Source: Comamonadaceae bacterium (lineage in GTDB: Bacteria; Pseudomonadota; Gammaproteobacteria; Burkholderiales; Burkholderiaceae_C). Taken from it: a DNA stretch of 48,536 bases. Made by a program: the position numbers and the translations under genes. Positions 17,389 to 24,674 of this stretch are shown here, piece after piece. Location of the stretch: NCBI GenBank assembly GCA_027486755.1, contig JAIXOM010000017.1, forward strand, positions 1-48,536. Direction: 5' to 3'. The notes below the pieces were generated by a model. It was not told the DNA's origin. It saw nothing but the letters and a program-made list of their open reading frames with translations, and made no database searches. Numbering within the stretch: the first letter of the stretch is position 1; each line of letters starts with the position of its first letter.

Positions 17389-17439
17389 GATACGCCCCCC
17401 AAGGCTGCAGCGAGTCGCAGCTGCAAAATTTATCTGAAT

Positions 17440-17453
17440 TTCCTAGTCAGTAG
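17440..17453. promoter_or_regulatory. Candidate TetR operator, site A
   Basis: Read on the minus strand this is CTACTGACTAGGAA. It matches 11 of 14 bases of the palindrome CTACTGACCAGTAG at 18597-18610, and the left half-site is perfect. It overlaps the last two bases of the candidate -10 box of the BVMO-SDR-TetR unit, the same offset as at 4410. Confidence 0.5.
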
Positions 17454-17481
17454 AATAGCATACGCACGAGTAACTCGTCAG
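17452..17481 (-). promoter_or_regulatory. Candidate promoter of the BVMO-SDR-TetR unit
   Basis: On the minus strand CTGACG (17481-17476) and TATTCT (17457-17452) are spaced by 18 bp, each matching four of six consensus bases. The predicted leader of about 55 bases contains a small hairpin (TGCAGC...GCTGCA, 17406-17425) before the TTG start. Confidence 0.4.
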
Positions 17482-17483
17482 CC

Positions 17484-17519
17484 AAAAAAGACCTGCTCCC
17501 CGCAGCGCGGAGGCAGGTC
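17484..17519 (-). terminator. Rho-independent terminator after the 3-hydroxyacyl-CoA dehydrogenase gene
   Basis: On the minus strand the outer stem GACCTGC/GCAGGTC (17519-17490) encloses a GC-rich inner stem of about six pairs and is followed at once by six T (17489-17484). It begins nine bases beyond the stop of the dehydrogenase gene and separates it from the BVMO promoter. Confidence 0.85.
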
Positions 17520-17527
17520 GATCGGTC

Positions 17528-18376
17528 TCAGTAGTGGTAGAAGCCGCGGCCGCTCTTGCGACCCAGCCAGCCCGCAGCCACCATCTCCTTGAGCAGAGGC
17601 GCCGGCCGGTACTTGGAGTCGTTAAAGCCCTCGTAGAACACATCCATCACCGCCAGCAGGGTGTCCAGCCCGATCATGTCGGCCAGGGCCAGCGGGCCGA
17701 TCGGATGATTGCAGCCCAGCTTCATGCCCGCATCGATGTCCTCGGCCGAGGCCAGGCCCTCCTGCAAGACAAAAATCGCCTCGTTGATCATCGGCACCAA
17801 AATGCGGTTGACCACAAAGCCAGGCGCATTGCGGGCGGTCACTGCAGTCTTGCCCACCTGGGTGGCGAAAGCCAGCATGGCCTGATGGGTCTCATCGGAG
17901 GTCTGCAGGCCGCGGATCAGTTCCAGCAAGCCCATGACCGGCACTGGATTGAAGAAATGGGTGCCGATGAAGCGATCGGACTTGCCCAGCGCTGCAGCCA
18001 ACTCGGTGATGGAAATGGACGAGGTGTTGGTGGCAATGACCACCTCCGGGCCGACCAAGGCCTCAATCTGCTTGAGGATGCTCAGCTTGAGCTCTCGGCG
18101 CTCGGTAGCCGCCTCGATGACCAGGTCCACGCCCCGCAGATCCTCATAAGCGGTGGTGCTGTTGATGCGATCGAGAACCGCCTTCTTGCCCAGTTCGTCC
18201 AAGGTGCCCTTGCGCACCTGCCGGTCCAGACTGCCGCTGATGGTTTTGACACCGCGCTCGAGCGCAGCCTGGGACACATCGACCATCACCACACCCAGGC
18301 CTGCTGCCGCGCAAATTTGCGCGATGCCATTGCCCATGGTGCCTGAACCGATCACCCCCACACGATTGATTGCCAT
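17528..18376 (-). CDS. 3-hydroxybutyryl-CoA/3-hydroxyacyl-CoA dehydrogenase
   Basis: 282 residues, the standard length of single-domain 3-hydroxybutyryl-CoA dehydrogenases. The NAD motif is GVIGSGTMGNGIAQ at residue 7, the catalytic region is IGTHFFNPVPVM (His), with EAATER, NTSSISITELA and the C-terminal GRKSGRGFYHY. It oxidises the 3-hydroxy group of an acyl-CoA during beta-oxidation. It diverges from the acyl-CoA ligase gene across a 278-bp region with two operator-like palindromes, so both are probably induced together. GGAGG before the ATG is a good ribosome-binding site. Confidence 0.93.
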   Translation of the reverse strand: MAINRVGVIGSGTMGNGIAQICAAAGLGVVMVDVSQAALERGVKTISGSLDRQVRKGTLDELGKKAVLDRINSTTAYEDLRGVDLVIEAATERRELKLSILKQIEALVGPEVVIATNTSSISITELAAALGKSDRFIGTHFFNPVPVMGLLELIRGLQTSDETHQAMLAFATQVGKTAVTARNAPGFVVNRILVPMINEAIFVLQEGLASAEDIDAGMKLGCNHPIGPLALADMIGLDTLLAVMDVFYEGFNDSKYRPAPLLKEMVAAGWLGRKSGRGFYHY

Positions 18377-18576
18377 CCCTGGCCTCCTTTAACGACCCAC
18401 AAAAATGAAAAGGCGCCCAAACGAGCGCACAAACACAAGCGCAGCGGCGGCACAAGCACCCCCAGCAAGGGCATGGCCGCTGTTAACACTCCAACTGACC
18501 CTGCGCAATTTTATGCCCACCTGCGCCAGCGACCGCCTACACCAGCAGGAACTGTGGCCCCGGAAAACCGGCGATC

Positions 18577-18590
18577 TTACAGGCAAGTAG
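18577..18590. promoter_or_regulatory. Candidate TetR operator, site B1
   Basis: TTACAGGCAAGTAG matches site C at 4410 in 11 of 14 bases. Its centre lies exactly 20 bp, about two helical turns, from the centre of site B2, so two dimers could bind one face of the DNA. The element is less symmetrical than B2. Confidence 0.4.
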
Positions 18591-18596
18591 CTGTTG

Positions 18597-18610
18597 CTAC
18601 TGACCAGTAG
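18597..18610. promoter_or_regulatory. Candidate TetR operator, site B2 (best palindrome)
   Basis: CTACTGACCAGTAG has perfect 6-bp arms (CTACTG/CAGTAG) around AC. It lies between the dehydrogenase and ligase genes and adjoins AGTATACT at 18609-18616, which reads as TATACT on both strands. Confidence 0.6.
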
Positions 18611-18616
18611 TATACT
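18609..18616. promoter_or_regulatory. Overlapping divergent -10 boxes
   Basis: AGTATACT is its own reverse complement and offers TATACT (five of six consensus bases) at 18611-18616 for the ligase gene and at 18614-18609 for the dehydrogenase gene. The minus-strand box overlaps operator B2 by two bases, as at the other two promoters; for the plus strand B2 fills the spacer. Clear -35 boxes are lacking. Confidence 0.4.
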
Positions 18617-18654
18617 GAGCTCCAACAACTCCAGCCAGCCCACATCACCCTGCC

Positions 18655-20394
18655 ATGACGTCGCCCGATACCCCACCGCAGCGCCCTGCAGGCTTGCCCA
18701 GCGTGGGCCAGCGGCAGGCCTTCCTGCAGCAGCGCTTCGCGCCCTGGCAAGAGCGCAGCCTCGATCAGTTGTTCGACCACATCTGCGCCCAATTCCCAGA
18801 GCGCCCCTTCGTGGTCACCGACGAGCGCAGCTGGACTTACAGCGACATCAAAGCCTGGTCCGAGCGCCTGGCTGCGGGTCTGTGGGCTGCAGGCGTCAAG
18901 CCCGGCGACCATGTGGCGCTGCTGCTGGGCAATCAATGCGAATTCGTGGCCTGCAAGATCGCGATTGCCCGCGTCGGCGCGGTCACCGTGCCGATCAACT
19001 TTCTAAACCGCCGCGACGAAATCGGCTATGTGCTCAAGCAGTCCGACGCGGTGCTGCTGATCACCATGAACCGCTTTCGCGGGCTGGACTATCTGCAGAG
19101 CTTGGACGAGTTGGCGCCCGGATGGGCCGAGCACGGCGGCGGCTCGGCCTTCCCACGGCTTAAACAGGTGGTGGTGCTACCCACCGATGGCCAGAGCCTG
19201 CCGGCGCAGGCCACCGCGCTGGCCGACTTCGGCCGGGATGCTCCGGCTGTGCCGGCCTTCAATCACCCCGGACCTCAAAGCCCCTGCGACATCATCTACA
19301 CCTCGGGCACCACCGGCTCGCCCAAGGGCGTGATCATCAGCCACGACATGATGCTGCGCACGGCCTTCGGCAGCACCTGGGCCCGCGCCTTTGAAGACGG
19401 CCGGCGCATCTTGTTTTCACTGCCGATGTACCACGTCTACGGCTATGTGGAAGGCATGCTGGCGGCGCTGTTTGTCGCCGGCTCCATCGTGCCTCAGCTC
19501 AAGTTTGATGCGGCCGATACGCTCGACGGCATCGAGCGCCACCAGGCCACCGACGTGCTGCTGATTCCGACCATGACGCTGGCGCTGATCGACGAGCAAA
19601 AAAAGCGCAGGCGCGCCCTGCCCAGCTTGCATTCCATGATCTCCTCAGGGGGCCGATCACCGGCCTACATCTGGAAAGAGATCTACGAACAATTTGCGCC
19701 CCAGGAGCTGACCACCGGCTACGGCATGACCGAAGTCACCGCCTCGAGCACCGTGACCCGGCCTGACGACCCCTTCGAGCGCCTGCTCAACACCAATGGC
19801 CGGCTGCGAGATGTCGGACCCGCCGGCGATCCGGCTCTGGGCGGCCGGCTGGTGGCGTATCGGGTGGTGGACCCGGAAAGCGGGCAGGACCTGCCGCGCG
19901 GCGAGGTCGGCGAATTGCTCGCCAAAGGCCCGGGCGTGACCCGTGGCTACTACAACAAGCCCGAGGCCACCGCCGAGGCCTTCACGGCCGACGGCTGGCT
20001 GCGCACCGGTGACCTCGGGCGCATCGACGCCGACGACTACCTGCTGCTGGTCGGTCGGCGCAAAGAGTCCTACCGCTGCGGGGGCGAGCTGGTCATGCCC
20101 ACCGAAGTGGAAGACCTGCTGGTCACACACCCGGCGGTGCTGCAGGCCCATGTGGTGCCCCTGCCCGATGAGCGCATGGGCGAGATCGGCGTGGTGTTCG
20201 TGGTGCTGCGCGATGGCGTCCCGGTGACCGACCAGGAACTCATAGCCTTTTGCAGTGCACGCGTAGCCCGCTTCAAAGTGCCACGCCATGTGCTGCGCAT
20301 CCAGGCCCAGGACATCCCCGCGACACCTTCGGGCCGGGCTCGCAAATTCCTGCTCGCGCAAATTGCTGCGCAAGCACTCGAGCGCGCGGCCTGA
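18655..20394 (+). CDS. Acyl-CoA ligase (AMP-forming)
   Basis: 579 residues of the ANL adenylating family, which activates a carboxylic acid with ATP and CoA. The P-loop-like motif IYTSGTTGSPKGVIISHD is near residue 220; TTGYGMTEVTAS follows near residue 360, then GWLRTGDLGRIDADD and the hinge/C-domain core GRRKESYRCGGELVMPTEVE. The C-terminal lysine expected near the end lies in TPSGRARKF, where Arg stands at the usual Lys position in the PxxxxGKxxK motif; this deserves alignment. Downstream hotdog proteins and the divergent dehydrogenase suggest that its acyl-CoA product enters a beta-oxidation-like route. No clear ribosome-binding site is visible before the ATG at 18655. Confidence 0.9.
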   Translation: MTSPDTPPQRPAGLPSVGQRQAFLQQRFAPWQERSLDQLFDHICAQFPERPFVVTDERSWTYSDIKAWSERLAAGLWAAGVKPGDHVALLLGNQCEFVACKIAIARVGAVTVPINFLNRRDEIGYVLKQSDAVLLITMNRFRGLDYLQSLDELAPGWAEHGGGSAFPRLKQVVVLPTDGQSLPAQATALADFGRDAPAVPAFNHPGPQSPCDIIYTSGTTGSPKGVIISHDMMLRTAFGSTWARAFEDGRRILFSLPMYHVYGYVEGMLAALFVAGSIVPQLKFDAADTLDGIERHQATDVLLIPTMTLALIDEQKKRRRALPSLHSMISSGGRSPAYIWKEIYEQFAPQELTTGYGMTEVTASSTVTRPDDPFERLLNTNGRLRDVGPAGDPALGGRLVAYRVVDPESGQDLPRGEVGELLAKGPGVTRGYYNKPEATAEAFTADGWLRTGDLGRIDADDYLLLVGRRKESYRCGGELVMPTEVEDLLVTHPAVLQAHVVPLPDERMGEIGVVFVVLRDGVPVTDQELIAFCSARVARFKVPRHVLRIQAQDIPATPSGRARKFLLAQIAAQALERAA

Positions 20395-20448
20395 TCCAAC
20401 CCAACTGCAGCGCTGCCCAGCGCGAATCACCCGACCTACCCACAAGCC

Positions 20449-20904
20449 ATGACACAGACTCACAGCCTCATCCAAGGCCGACCCGCACAAGGGCTGATCA
20501 CCATCGACACCCCAGTCGGGCACCGTCTGATCGGCGTCAAGAAAAAAGCCGCGATTCAACTCATGGGCTCGCGCCTGTGGGGCCGCTTTAACCCCAACCA
20601 TTGGGACCCGGTGTATGCGGCGCAAACCGGGCTGAAGGCACCGATACAGACCGGCGAGATGTCCAGCGCCTACATTGCCGAAATGTGCGTCAACCACTTT
20701 GGCGCCCATGTGTTCAGGAACGCCCGCATCGTCTGCAAATACGTGGCCTCAACCCTGGCCAATGAGGTGATCACCACCCACGGCGTGGTCAGCGAGAAGA
20801 CGCCCAAGGGCAAGGGCTACCGCTTCAAAGTCGAGGTCTGGGCCGACAACGAAGCCGGCGACAAGAAAACGGTGGGCTGGATCGAAGTCGACGTCGGCGT
20901 TTGA
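20449..20904 (+). CDS. Hotdog/MaoC-like protein, subunit A
   Basis: 151 residues with a single hotdog domain resembling MaoC-type enoyl-CoA hydratases. The region WGRFNPNHWDPVYA lines up with the hydratase signature GDxNPLHxDxxxA: His51 is present, but the catalytic Asp position is Arg46. The C-terminal strand pattern ends in WIEVDVG. It lies 54 bp after the ligase gene and 37 bp before a second hotdog gene, so a heteromer with that protein is likely. On its own it would be predicted inactive as a hydratase, or to act as a thioesterase or binding partner. Confidence 0.7.
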   Translation: MTQTHSLIQGRPAQGLITIDTPVGHRLIGVKKKAAIQLMGSRLWGRFNPNHWDPVYAAQTGLKAPIQTGEMSSAYIAEMCVNHFGAHVFRNARIVCKYVASTLANEVITTHGVVSEKTPKGKGYRFKVEVWADNEAGDKKTVGWIEVDVGV

Positions 20905-20941
20905 TCGGCATCCCCAAGTACACCCTCAAACAGGAAAGTCC

Positions 20942-21478
20942 ATGAGCACAAGCACCGTCTGTACCGACGAACTGATGCCGATGACCGAGATCCAGATCCA
21001 GCAGGTGCGCGATTTTGTCGGCACGCTGGATTCGAAGTCGCAGACCTACTGGGACATGGTGGGCATCGGCGACGAGCTCTCCCGAGATCTGCACATCACA
21101 CCCGAGTTGGTCATCCTCTACGCCGATGCGGTGGAGGACTACAACCCCTGGTACGAAGGCTGGCGCATGAACACCTGGAAGATCGAAGGCGAGTCGCCCT
21201 TCGGTCCAGCCATCGTGCCGCCGCTGCTGGTCTCACATTTTGTGCTGTCGGTGCAGTTTGACCACACCAAGCCCTTTGCGATTGGCTCCATCCACACCTT
21301 CCACGATTCGGAGATCATCGAGCCGATTCCCGTGGGTGCCACCGTGCGTATCACCACCCGGGCGATCGATAAATTCGTCAAGCGCGAACGGCGCTACGTC
21401 CGCCACGAGGTCCATGTTACCGACGTGGCCGACGGCCGGCTCTACCTGCGCGAAACACGCGACATCCTCTCGCTGTAA
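20942..21478 (+). CDS. Hotdog/MaoC-like protein, subunit B
   Basis: 178 residues with a hotdog-type fold. The block ADAVEDYNPWYEG aligns with the hydratase signature GDxNPLH: Asp66, Asn68 and Pro69 are kept, while Tyr71 replaces the catalytic His. GPAIVPPLLVSHFV and EIIEPIPVGATVRITTRAIDKFVKR (shortened here to its start) follow the MaoC/FAS1-like dehydratase pattern. AGGAAAG precedes the ATG. The missing residue is the one its neighbour keeps, suggesting a heteromer similar in principle to two-gene MaoC hydratases of steroid degradation. Substrate unknown. Confidence 0.7.
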   Translation: MSTSTVCTDELMPMTEIQIQQVRDFVGTLDSKSQTYWDMVGIGDELSRDLHITPELVILYADAVEDYNPWYEGWRMNTWKIEGESPFGPAIVPPLLVSHFVLSVQFDHTKPFAIGSIHTFHDSEIIEPIPVGATVRITTRAIDKFVKRERRYVRHEVHVTDVADGRLYLRETRDILSL

Positions 21479-21515
21479 GAAGGCAAACGCCAGTTACGCG
21501 GAGGGGCGGCCGCCC

Positions 21516-21848
21516 TCAGGGCTGGACCAGTCGGCAGGTCGACCGTATCCCCAGCTCGCGCCGCTTAGCCGCGCACAGCTGCAGCGCGCGACGCTCGCCT
21601 TCGGCGGCCATGCGGATGTAAATCGAGCACTGCAGCGTCATCTTGCTGCCCTCGTTGGCGTCAAAAGCCGCCGCGCAGCGGCTGGTGGCCGTCATCTCTG
21701 GTGCGCTGCGGTGCCAAACGCCTTTGAGCGGCTCGGGCAGCTGCGAGAGCTTGTAACTCTCCTGAGCCCACAGCGCCGGCTGAACAAGTACGCAGGCCAG
21801 AGCGCCGAGCAGCCAGCGCCTGAGCGAGGATCGGGTTTTCTGGTCCAT
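21516..21848 (-). CDS. Small exported protein of unknown function
   Basis: 110 residues. Residues 1-28 look like a signal peptide (basic RSSLRR, hydrophobic WLLGALACVLVQPALWAQ). The mature part is small and charged and contains four Cys (SRC, LQC, QLC, STC), enough for two disulfides in the periplasm. I recognise no family. It points against both neighbours, ending 37 bp from the hotdog gene and starting 146 bp from the FrnE-like gene, so it is a separate unit inside the catabolic block. That a DsbA-fold gene lies next door may be chance. Confidence 0.6.
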   Translation of the reverse strand: MDQKTRSSLRRWLLGALACVLVQPALWAQESYKLSQLPEPLKGVWHRSAPEMTATSRCAAAFDANEGSKMTLQCSIYIRMAAEGERRALQLCAAKRRELGIRSTCRLVQP

Positions 21849-21994
21849 GGCCGACAGCTTAATGCAGGTCGAGCAAGCCCGACTTGATTAGGCCCAGAAT
21901 CCGGGGGCTTGCCCAGGCGCCAGGGCAGCTAATCAGGCGGTGGCGGCGCAGGCGCTACCATCAAGGCCTGCCCGGCCCTTAGACACCAAGCACC

Positions 21995-22648
21995 ATGACC
22001 ACTGAACTGAAAATCGACTTCGTCTCTGACGTTTCTTGCCCCTGGTGCGCCGTGGGCCTGGGCGCACTGCAGCAGGCGCTGGCAAGAGTACAGCCCGATA
22101 TCAGCGCCAGCCTGAACTTCCTGCCCTTTGAATTGAACCCTCAGATGGGACCAGGCGGCCAGGACCTGGGCGAGCACCTCACCGAAAAGTATGGATCGAC
22201 GCCCGAGCAGCAGGCCCAGATCCGCGAGAACATACGTCTGCGGGGAGTGGAAGTCGGCTTTGAATTCAACACCCAGGGCCGGGCCCGCATCTACAACACC
22301 TTTGACGCACACCGCCTGCTGATGTGGGCCGGGCTTGAACACCCCGCGCAACAAGCAGCCCTGAAGCGGGCCCTGCTCGAGGCCTGCCACGGCGAGCGGG
22401 CCGCCATGGACCAGCCCGACACTTTGCTGACAGCGGCCGACCAAGCCGGGCTAGACCGCGCTGCTGCCGAGCAGGTCCTCAGCAGCGGCGCCTACGCCCA
22501 GGAGGTGCGCGACAGCCAGGCCCGCTACCACGCCGCCGGCATCCATTCCGTGCCGGCCGTCATCATCAACGACCGCCACCTGATCTCAGGCGGTCAGCCC
22601 AGCGCAGTTTTTGAGCGGGCGCTGCGGCAAATCGCCGAGGCCGGCTGA
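21995..22648 (+). CDS. DsbA-family (FrnE-like) oxidoreductase
   Basis: 217 residues with a thioredoxin-like DsbA fold. The CPWC motif is at residues 15-18 (SDVSCPWCAVG) and the cis-Pro loop is IHSVPAVIIN. Together with FELNPQMGPGGQDL and NTFDAHRLLMWA this identifies the FrnE group rather than 2-hydroxychromene-2-carboxylate isomerase. There is no signal peptide, so it is cytosolic. Its stop overlaps the hydratase start as TGATG, indicating coupled translation. Members of this group appear in polyketide and aromatic pathways, where roles are unclear. Confidence 0.88.
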   Translation: MTTELKIDFVSDVSCPWCAVGLGALQQALARVQPDISASLNFLPFELNPQMGPGGQDLGEHLTEKYGSTPEQQAQIRENIRLRGVEVGFEFNTQGRARIYNTFDAHRLLMWAGLEHPAQQAALKRALLEACHGERAAMDQPDTLLTAADQAGLDRAAAEQVLSSGAYAQEVRDSQARYHAAGIHSVPAVIINDRHLISGGQPSAVFERALRQIAEAG

Positions 22649-23457
22649 TGGTCGTGGCCTGGACCGAAGACCAGTTGCGCCATGCTGCTGCCGAGCTGCA
22701 GCGCCAGCACCACCAAGGCGAAGGCTTCGACGGCTTAAGACAGCCGGCCACCTTGCCCGACGCCCACACCGCTTATGCCGTCCAAGCTGCTTTTGTCGAG
22801 CTCCAATGCAAGGCGCTGTCCACGACCTGCTCAGGCTACAAAATCGCCCTGACCACAGCGGCCATGCAGACCATGGTTGGCTATGGCGACAGCATCAGCG
22901 GCCGCTTACTGGGCGCGCAGGTGCAGCGCGGCCCCAGCGTGCTGCGTGCGCAAGACTACGGGCGCCTGGCGCTTGAGTTCGAAATTGCCTTTGTCATGGC
23001 AGACGACCTGCCGGCGCCCAGTGTGCCCTGGGACCGCCGCATTGCCGACCATGTGCTGCAGGCGCTGCCGGCGCTGGAGGTGGTTGACGACCGCAAGGCC
23101 GACTACAGCACGCTGAGCCAGCACATCCTGACGCTGATCGCAGACAACGCCTGGAATGCAGGCCTGGTCCTGGGCGAGCCACTGGCGGGCATGGACATAC
23201 AGCGGCTCGACAAGATCACCGGCGTGGCCCTGATCGACGGCAAAGAAGTCGGGCGCGGTGCCGGCAGCGATGTGCTGGGGCATCCACTGGACGCCCTGGC
23301 CTGGCTGGCCAACCATCTGCAAGCTCGCGGCCATGGCCTGCGCAAAGGCGACATCATCACCACCGGCAGCCTGGTCAAGACACAGTTCCCATGCAGCCCC
23401 AGCGAAGTGAGCTGGCGCATCAGCGGCGCACAGGAATTGCGGGTTTCGGTGGCTTAA
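22648..23457 (+). CDS. 2-oxopent-4-enoate hydratase-like protein
   Basis: 269 residues of the MhpD-type hydratase/decarboxylase family, which adds water to 2-hydroxydienoates after meta-cleavage. The metal-binding acidic pair is in LALEFEIAFV, a further acidic residue in ALEVVDDR, and GKEVGRGAGSDVLGHPLDAL and GDIITTGSLVK are typical. No extradiol dioxygenase is present in the window, so it may act on another 2-oxoacid or on products formed elsewhere. It shares a TGATG junction with the FrnE-like gene. Confidence 0.82.
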   Translation: MVVAWTEDQLRHAAAELQRQHHQGEGFDGLRQPATLPDAHTAYAVQAAFVELQCKALSTTCSGYKIALTTAAMQTMVGYGDSISGRLLGAQVQRGPSVLRAQDYGRLALEFEIAFVMADDLPAPSVPWDRRIADHVLQALPALEVVDDRKADYSTLSQHILTLIADNAWNAGLVLGEPLAGMDIQRLDKITGVALIDGKEVGRGAGSDVLGHPLDALAWLANHLQARGHGLRKGDIITTGSLVKTQFPCSPSEVSWRISGAQELRVSVA

Positions 23458-23485
23458 GCGGGAAAGGGCCGCAGGGGCCCCCCGC

Positions 23486-24472
23486 TCAATCGAGCGTCAG
23501 CTTGATGCGCTGCGACACTTCGCGCCAGCGCGCTACATCGCGCTGAATCAAGCGGCCCATGTCCTGTGCGTTCATATAGTCTGGCACCACACCCGCATTG
23601 CGCAGCCGGTTTAGGGTATCCGGATCGGCGAGCACTTTTTGTAGGTCTTCGCTGATTTTCCTGACGATGGCCGCAGGCGTTTTGGCCGGTGCCATCAGCC
23701 CATACCAGATGTCGGTATCGAAATCGATGCCCAGCGACTCCTTGATGGTGGGCAAACCCGGCAGAGCATCCTGGCGCTTGGCGGTAGTGACCGCCAGCGG
23801 ACGCAGCTTGCCAGACTTGATGAAGGCATCAAAGGCCGACTGCGCGCCGAACGACAGCTGCACCTCGTTGGCCAGCAAGGCCTGCACCGAGGGCGCCGAG
23901 CCTTTGTAGGGGATGTGCGTCATCGACAGGCCCAACTGGTGGGCAAACTGCTCGGTCGACAGGTGAGGCGCTGACCCCGGGCCGGCGGTACCGTAGTTGA
24001 GCTTGCCCGGGTTGGCCTTGGCATAGGCCAGCAATTCGCCCATGGTCTTGACCGGCAATTGCTCATTGACCACCACCACCATCGGCGAGATGGCGTAGCG
24101 ACCCAGCGGCTCGAAATCGCGCTGCAGATCCCAGCTCAGGTTACGGTAGACCACGGTGTTGATGGTGTAGGAATTGACCGTCAGCAGCAGGGTGTAGCCG
24201 TCGGGGGCCGCTTTAGCGACGATGTCGGCGCCGATATTGCCCCCTGCGCCCGGCTTGTTGTCCACCACGACGCTCTGGCCCCAGAGCCCCGAGAGTTTTT
24301 GCGCAATGATGCGGCCGGAAATATCGGAGCCGCCCGGGGCAAAGCCGACCACCAGACGCACCGACCGATCGGGATAGTTGCTTTGAGCCTGCACGGTAGA
24401 CGACAGGGCAGCCGCCACGGTCAGGCCGACCGCCAGCAGGCTTCGGCGCTTAGAAGAACTGAAAAATTTCAT
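23486..24472 (-). CDS. Bug-family (tripartite tricarboxylate) substrate-binding protein
   Basis: 328 residues. Signal peptide with SKRRSLLAVGLTVAAALSST and an AQA-type end, then YPDRSVRLVVGFAPGGSDI, the usual Bug start. Other family blocks are NKPGAGGNIGADIVAKAAPDGYTLL, LNYGTAGPGSAPHLSTE and IPYKGSAPSVQALL. Bug proteins are periplasmic binders of carboxylates, aromatic acids and other solutes, and are strongly expanded in Burkholderiales. GAGG lies eight bases before the chosen ATG at 24470-24472. No TctA/TctB membrane genes are nearby. It lies downstream of the intradiol dioxygenase but behind a strong terminator, so it probably has its own promoter with the TTCGAA repeats. Confidence 0.9.
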   Translation of the reverse strand: MKFFSSSKRRSLLAVGLTVAAALSSTVQAQSNYPDRSVRLVVGFAPGGSDISGRIIAQKLSGLWGQSVVVDNKPGAGGNIGADIVAKAAPDGYTLLLTVNSYTINTVVYRNLSWDLQRDFEPLGRYAISPMVVVVNEQLPVKTMGELLAYAKANPGKLNYGTAGPGSAPHLSTEQFAHQLGLSMTHIPYKGSAPSVQALLANEVQLSFGAQSAFDAFIKSGKLRPLAVTTAKRQDALPGLPTIKESLGIDFDTDIWYGLMAPAKTPAAIVRKISEDLQKVLADPDTLNRLRNAGVVPDYMNAQDMGRLIQRDVARWREVSQRIKLTLD

Positions 24473-24489
24473 GGTCAGACCTCGGTTAT

Positions 24490-24523
24490 TTCGAAATTTC
24501 GAAAACATATGCCTAAATTCGAA
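24490..24523. promoter_or_regulatory. Three TTCGAA palindromes before the Bug gene
   Basis: TTCGAA occurs at 24490-24495, 24498-24503 and 24518-24523, embedded in ATTTCGAAATTTCGAAAA and AAATTCGAAATT. First and second are spaced by 8 bp, second and third by 20 bp. Clustered palindromes directly upstream of one gene suggest a repressor or activator site. The regulator is not identifiable. Confidence 0.45.
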
Positions 24524-24589
24524 ATTGCAATATACCAAAACACTCTTTCCCAACACCTCGCTGAAAACCCTCCCCAGCATCAGGCCATG

Positions 24590-24643
24590 AAAAACCGCTG
24601 CAGGCCCAGGTCAGGCATGGCCTGATTCTGGACTTGCAGCGGT
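24590..24643 (-). terminator. Rho-independent terminator after the intradiol dioxygenase gene
   Basis: On the minus strand, nine-base arms (ACCGCTGCA/TGCAGCGGT, ends at 24643 and 24594) enclose a second stem (TCAGGC/GCCTGA) and are followed by five T (24594-24590 on the plus strand are A). It lies about 30 bases beyond the dioxygenase stop and before the Bug promoter region. Confidence 0.8.
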
Positions 24644-24674
24644 CGGACAAGCACCTACGGCGCTAGGCCGTGGC

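Noticed and set aside
17391..17396. Run of six G before the TTG start as a phase-variation tract
   Set aside because: Six bases are too few to suggest slippage; more simply it is a weak ribosome-binding site.
15841..17592. Long plus-strand open frame (583 codons) over the second BVMO gene
   Set aside because: Antisense shadow of a clearly conserved flavoprotein in GC-rich DNA; the composition is Arg/His/Gln-rich without known domains.
21501..21517. GC-rich hairpin between the hotdog gene and the exported protein gene
   Set aside because: The stem GAGGGGCGG/CCGCCCTC has no T-run on either side, so I do not call it a terminator.
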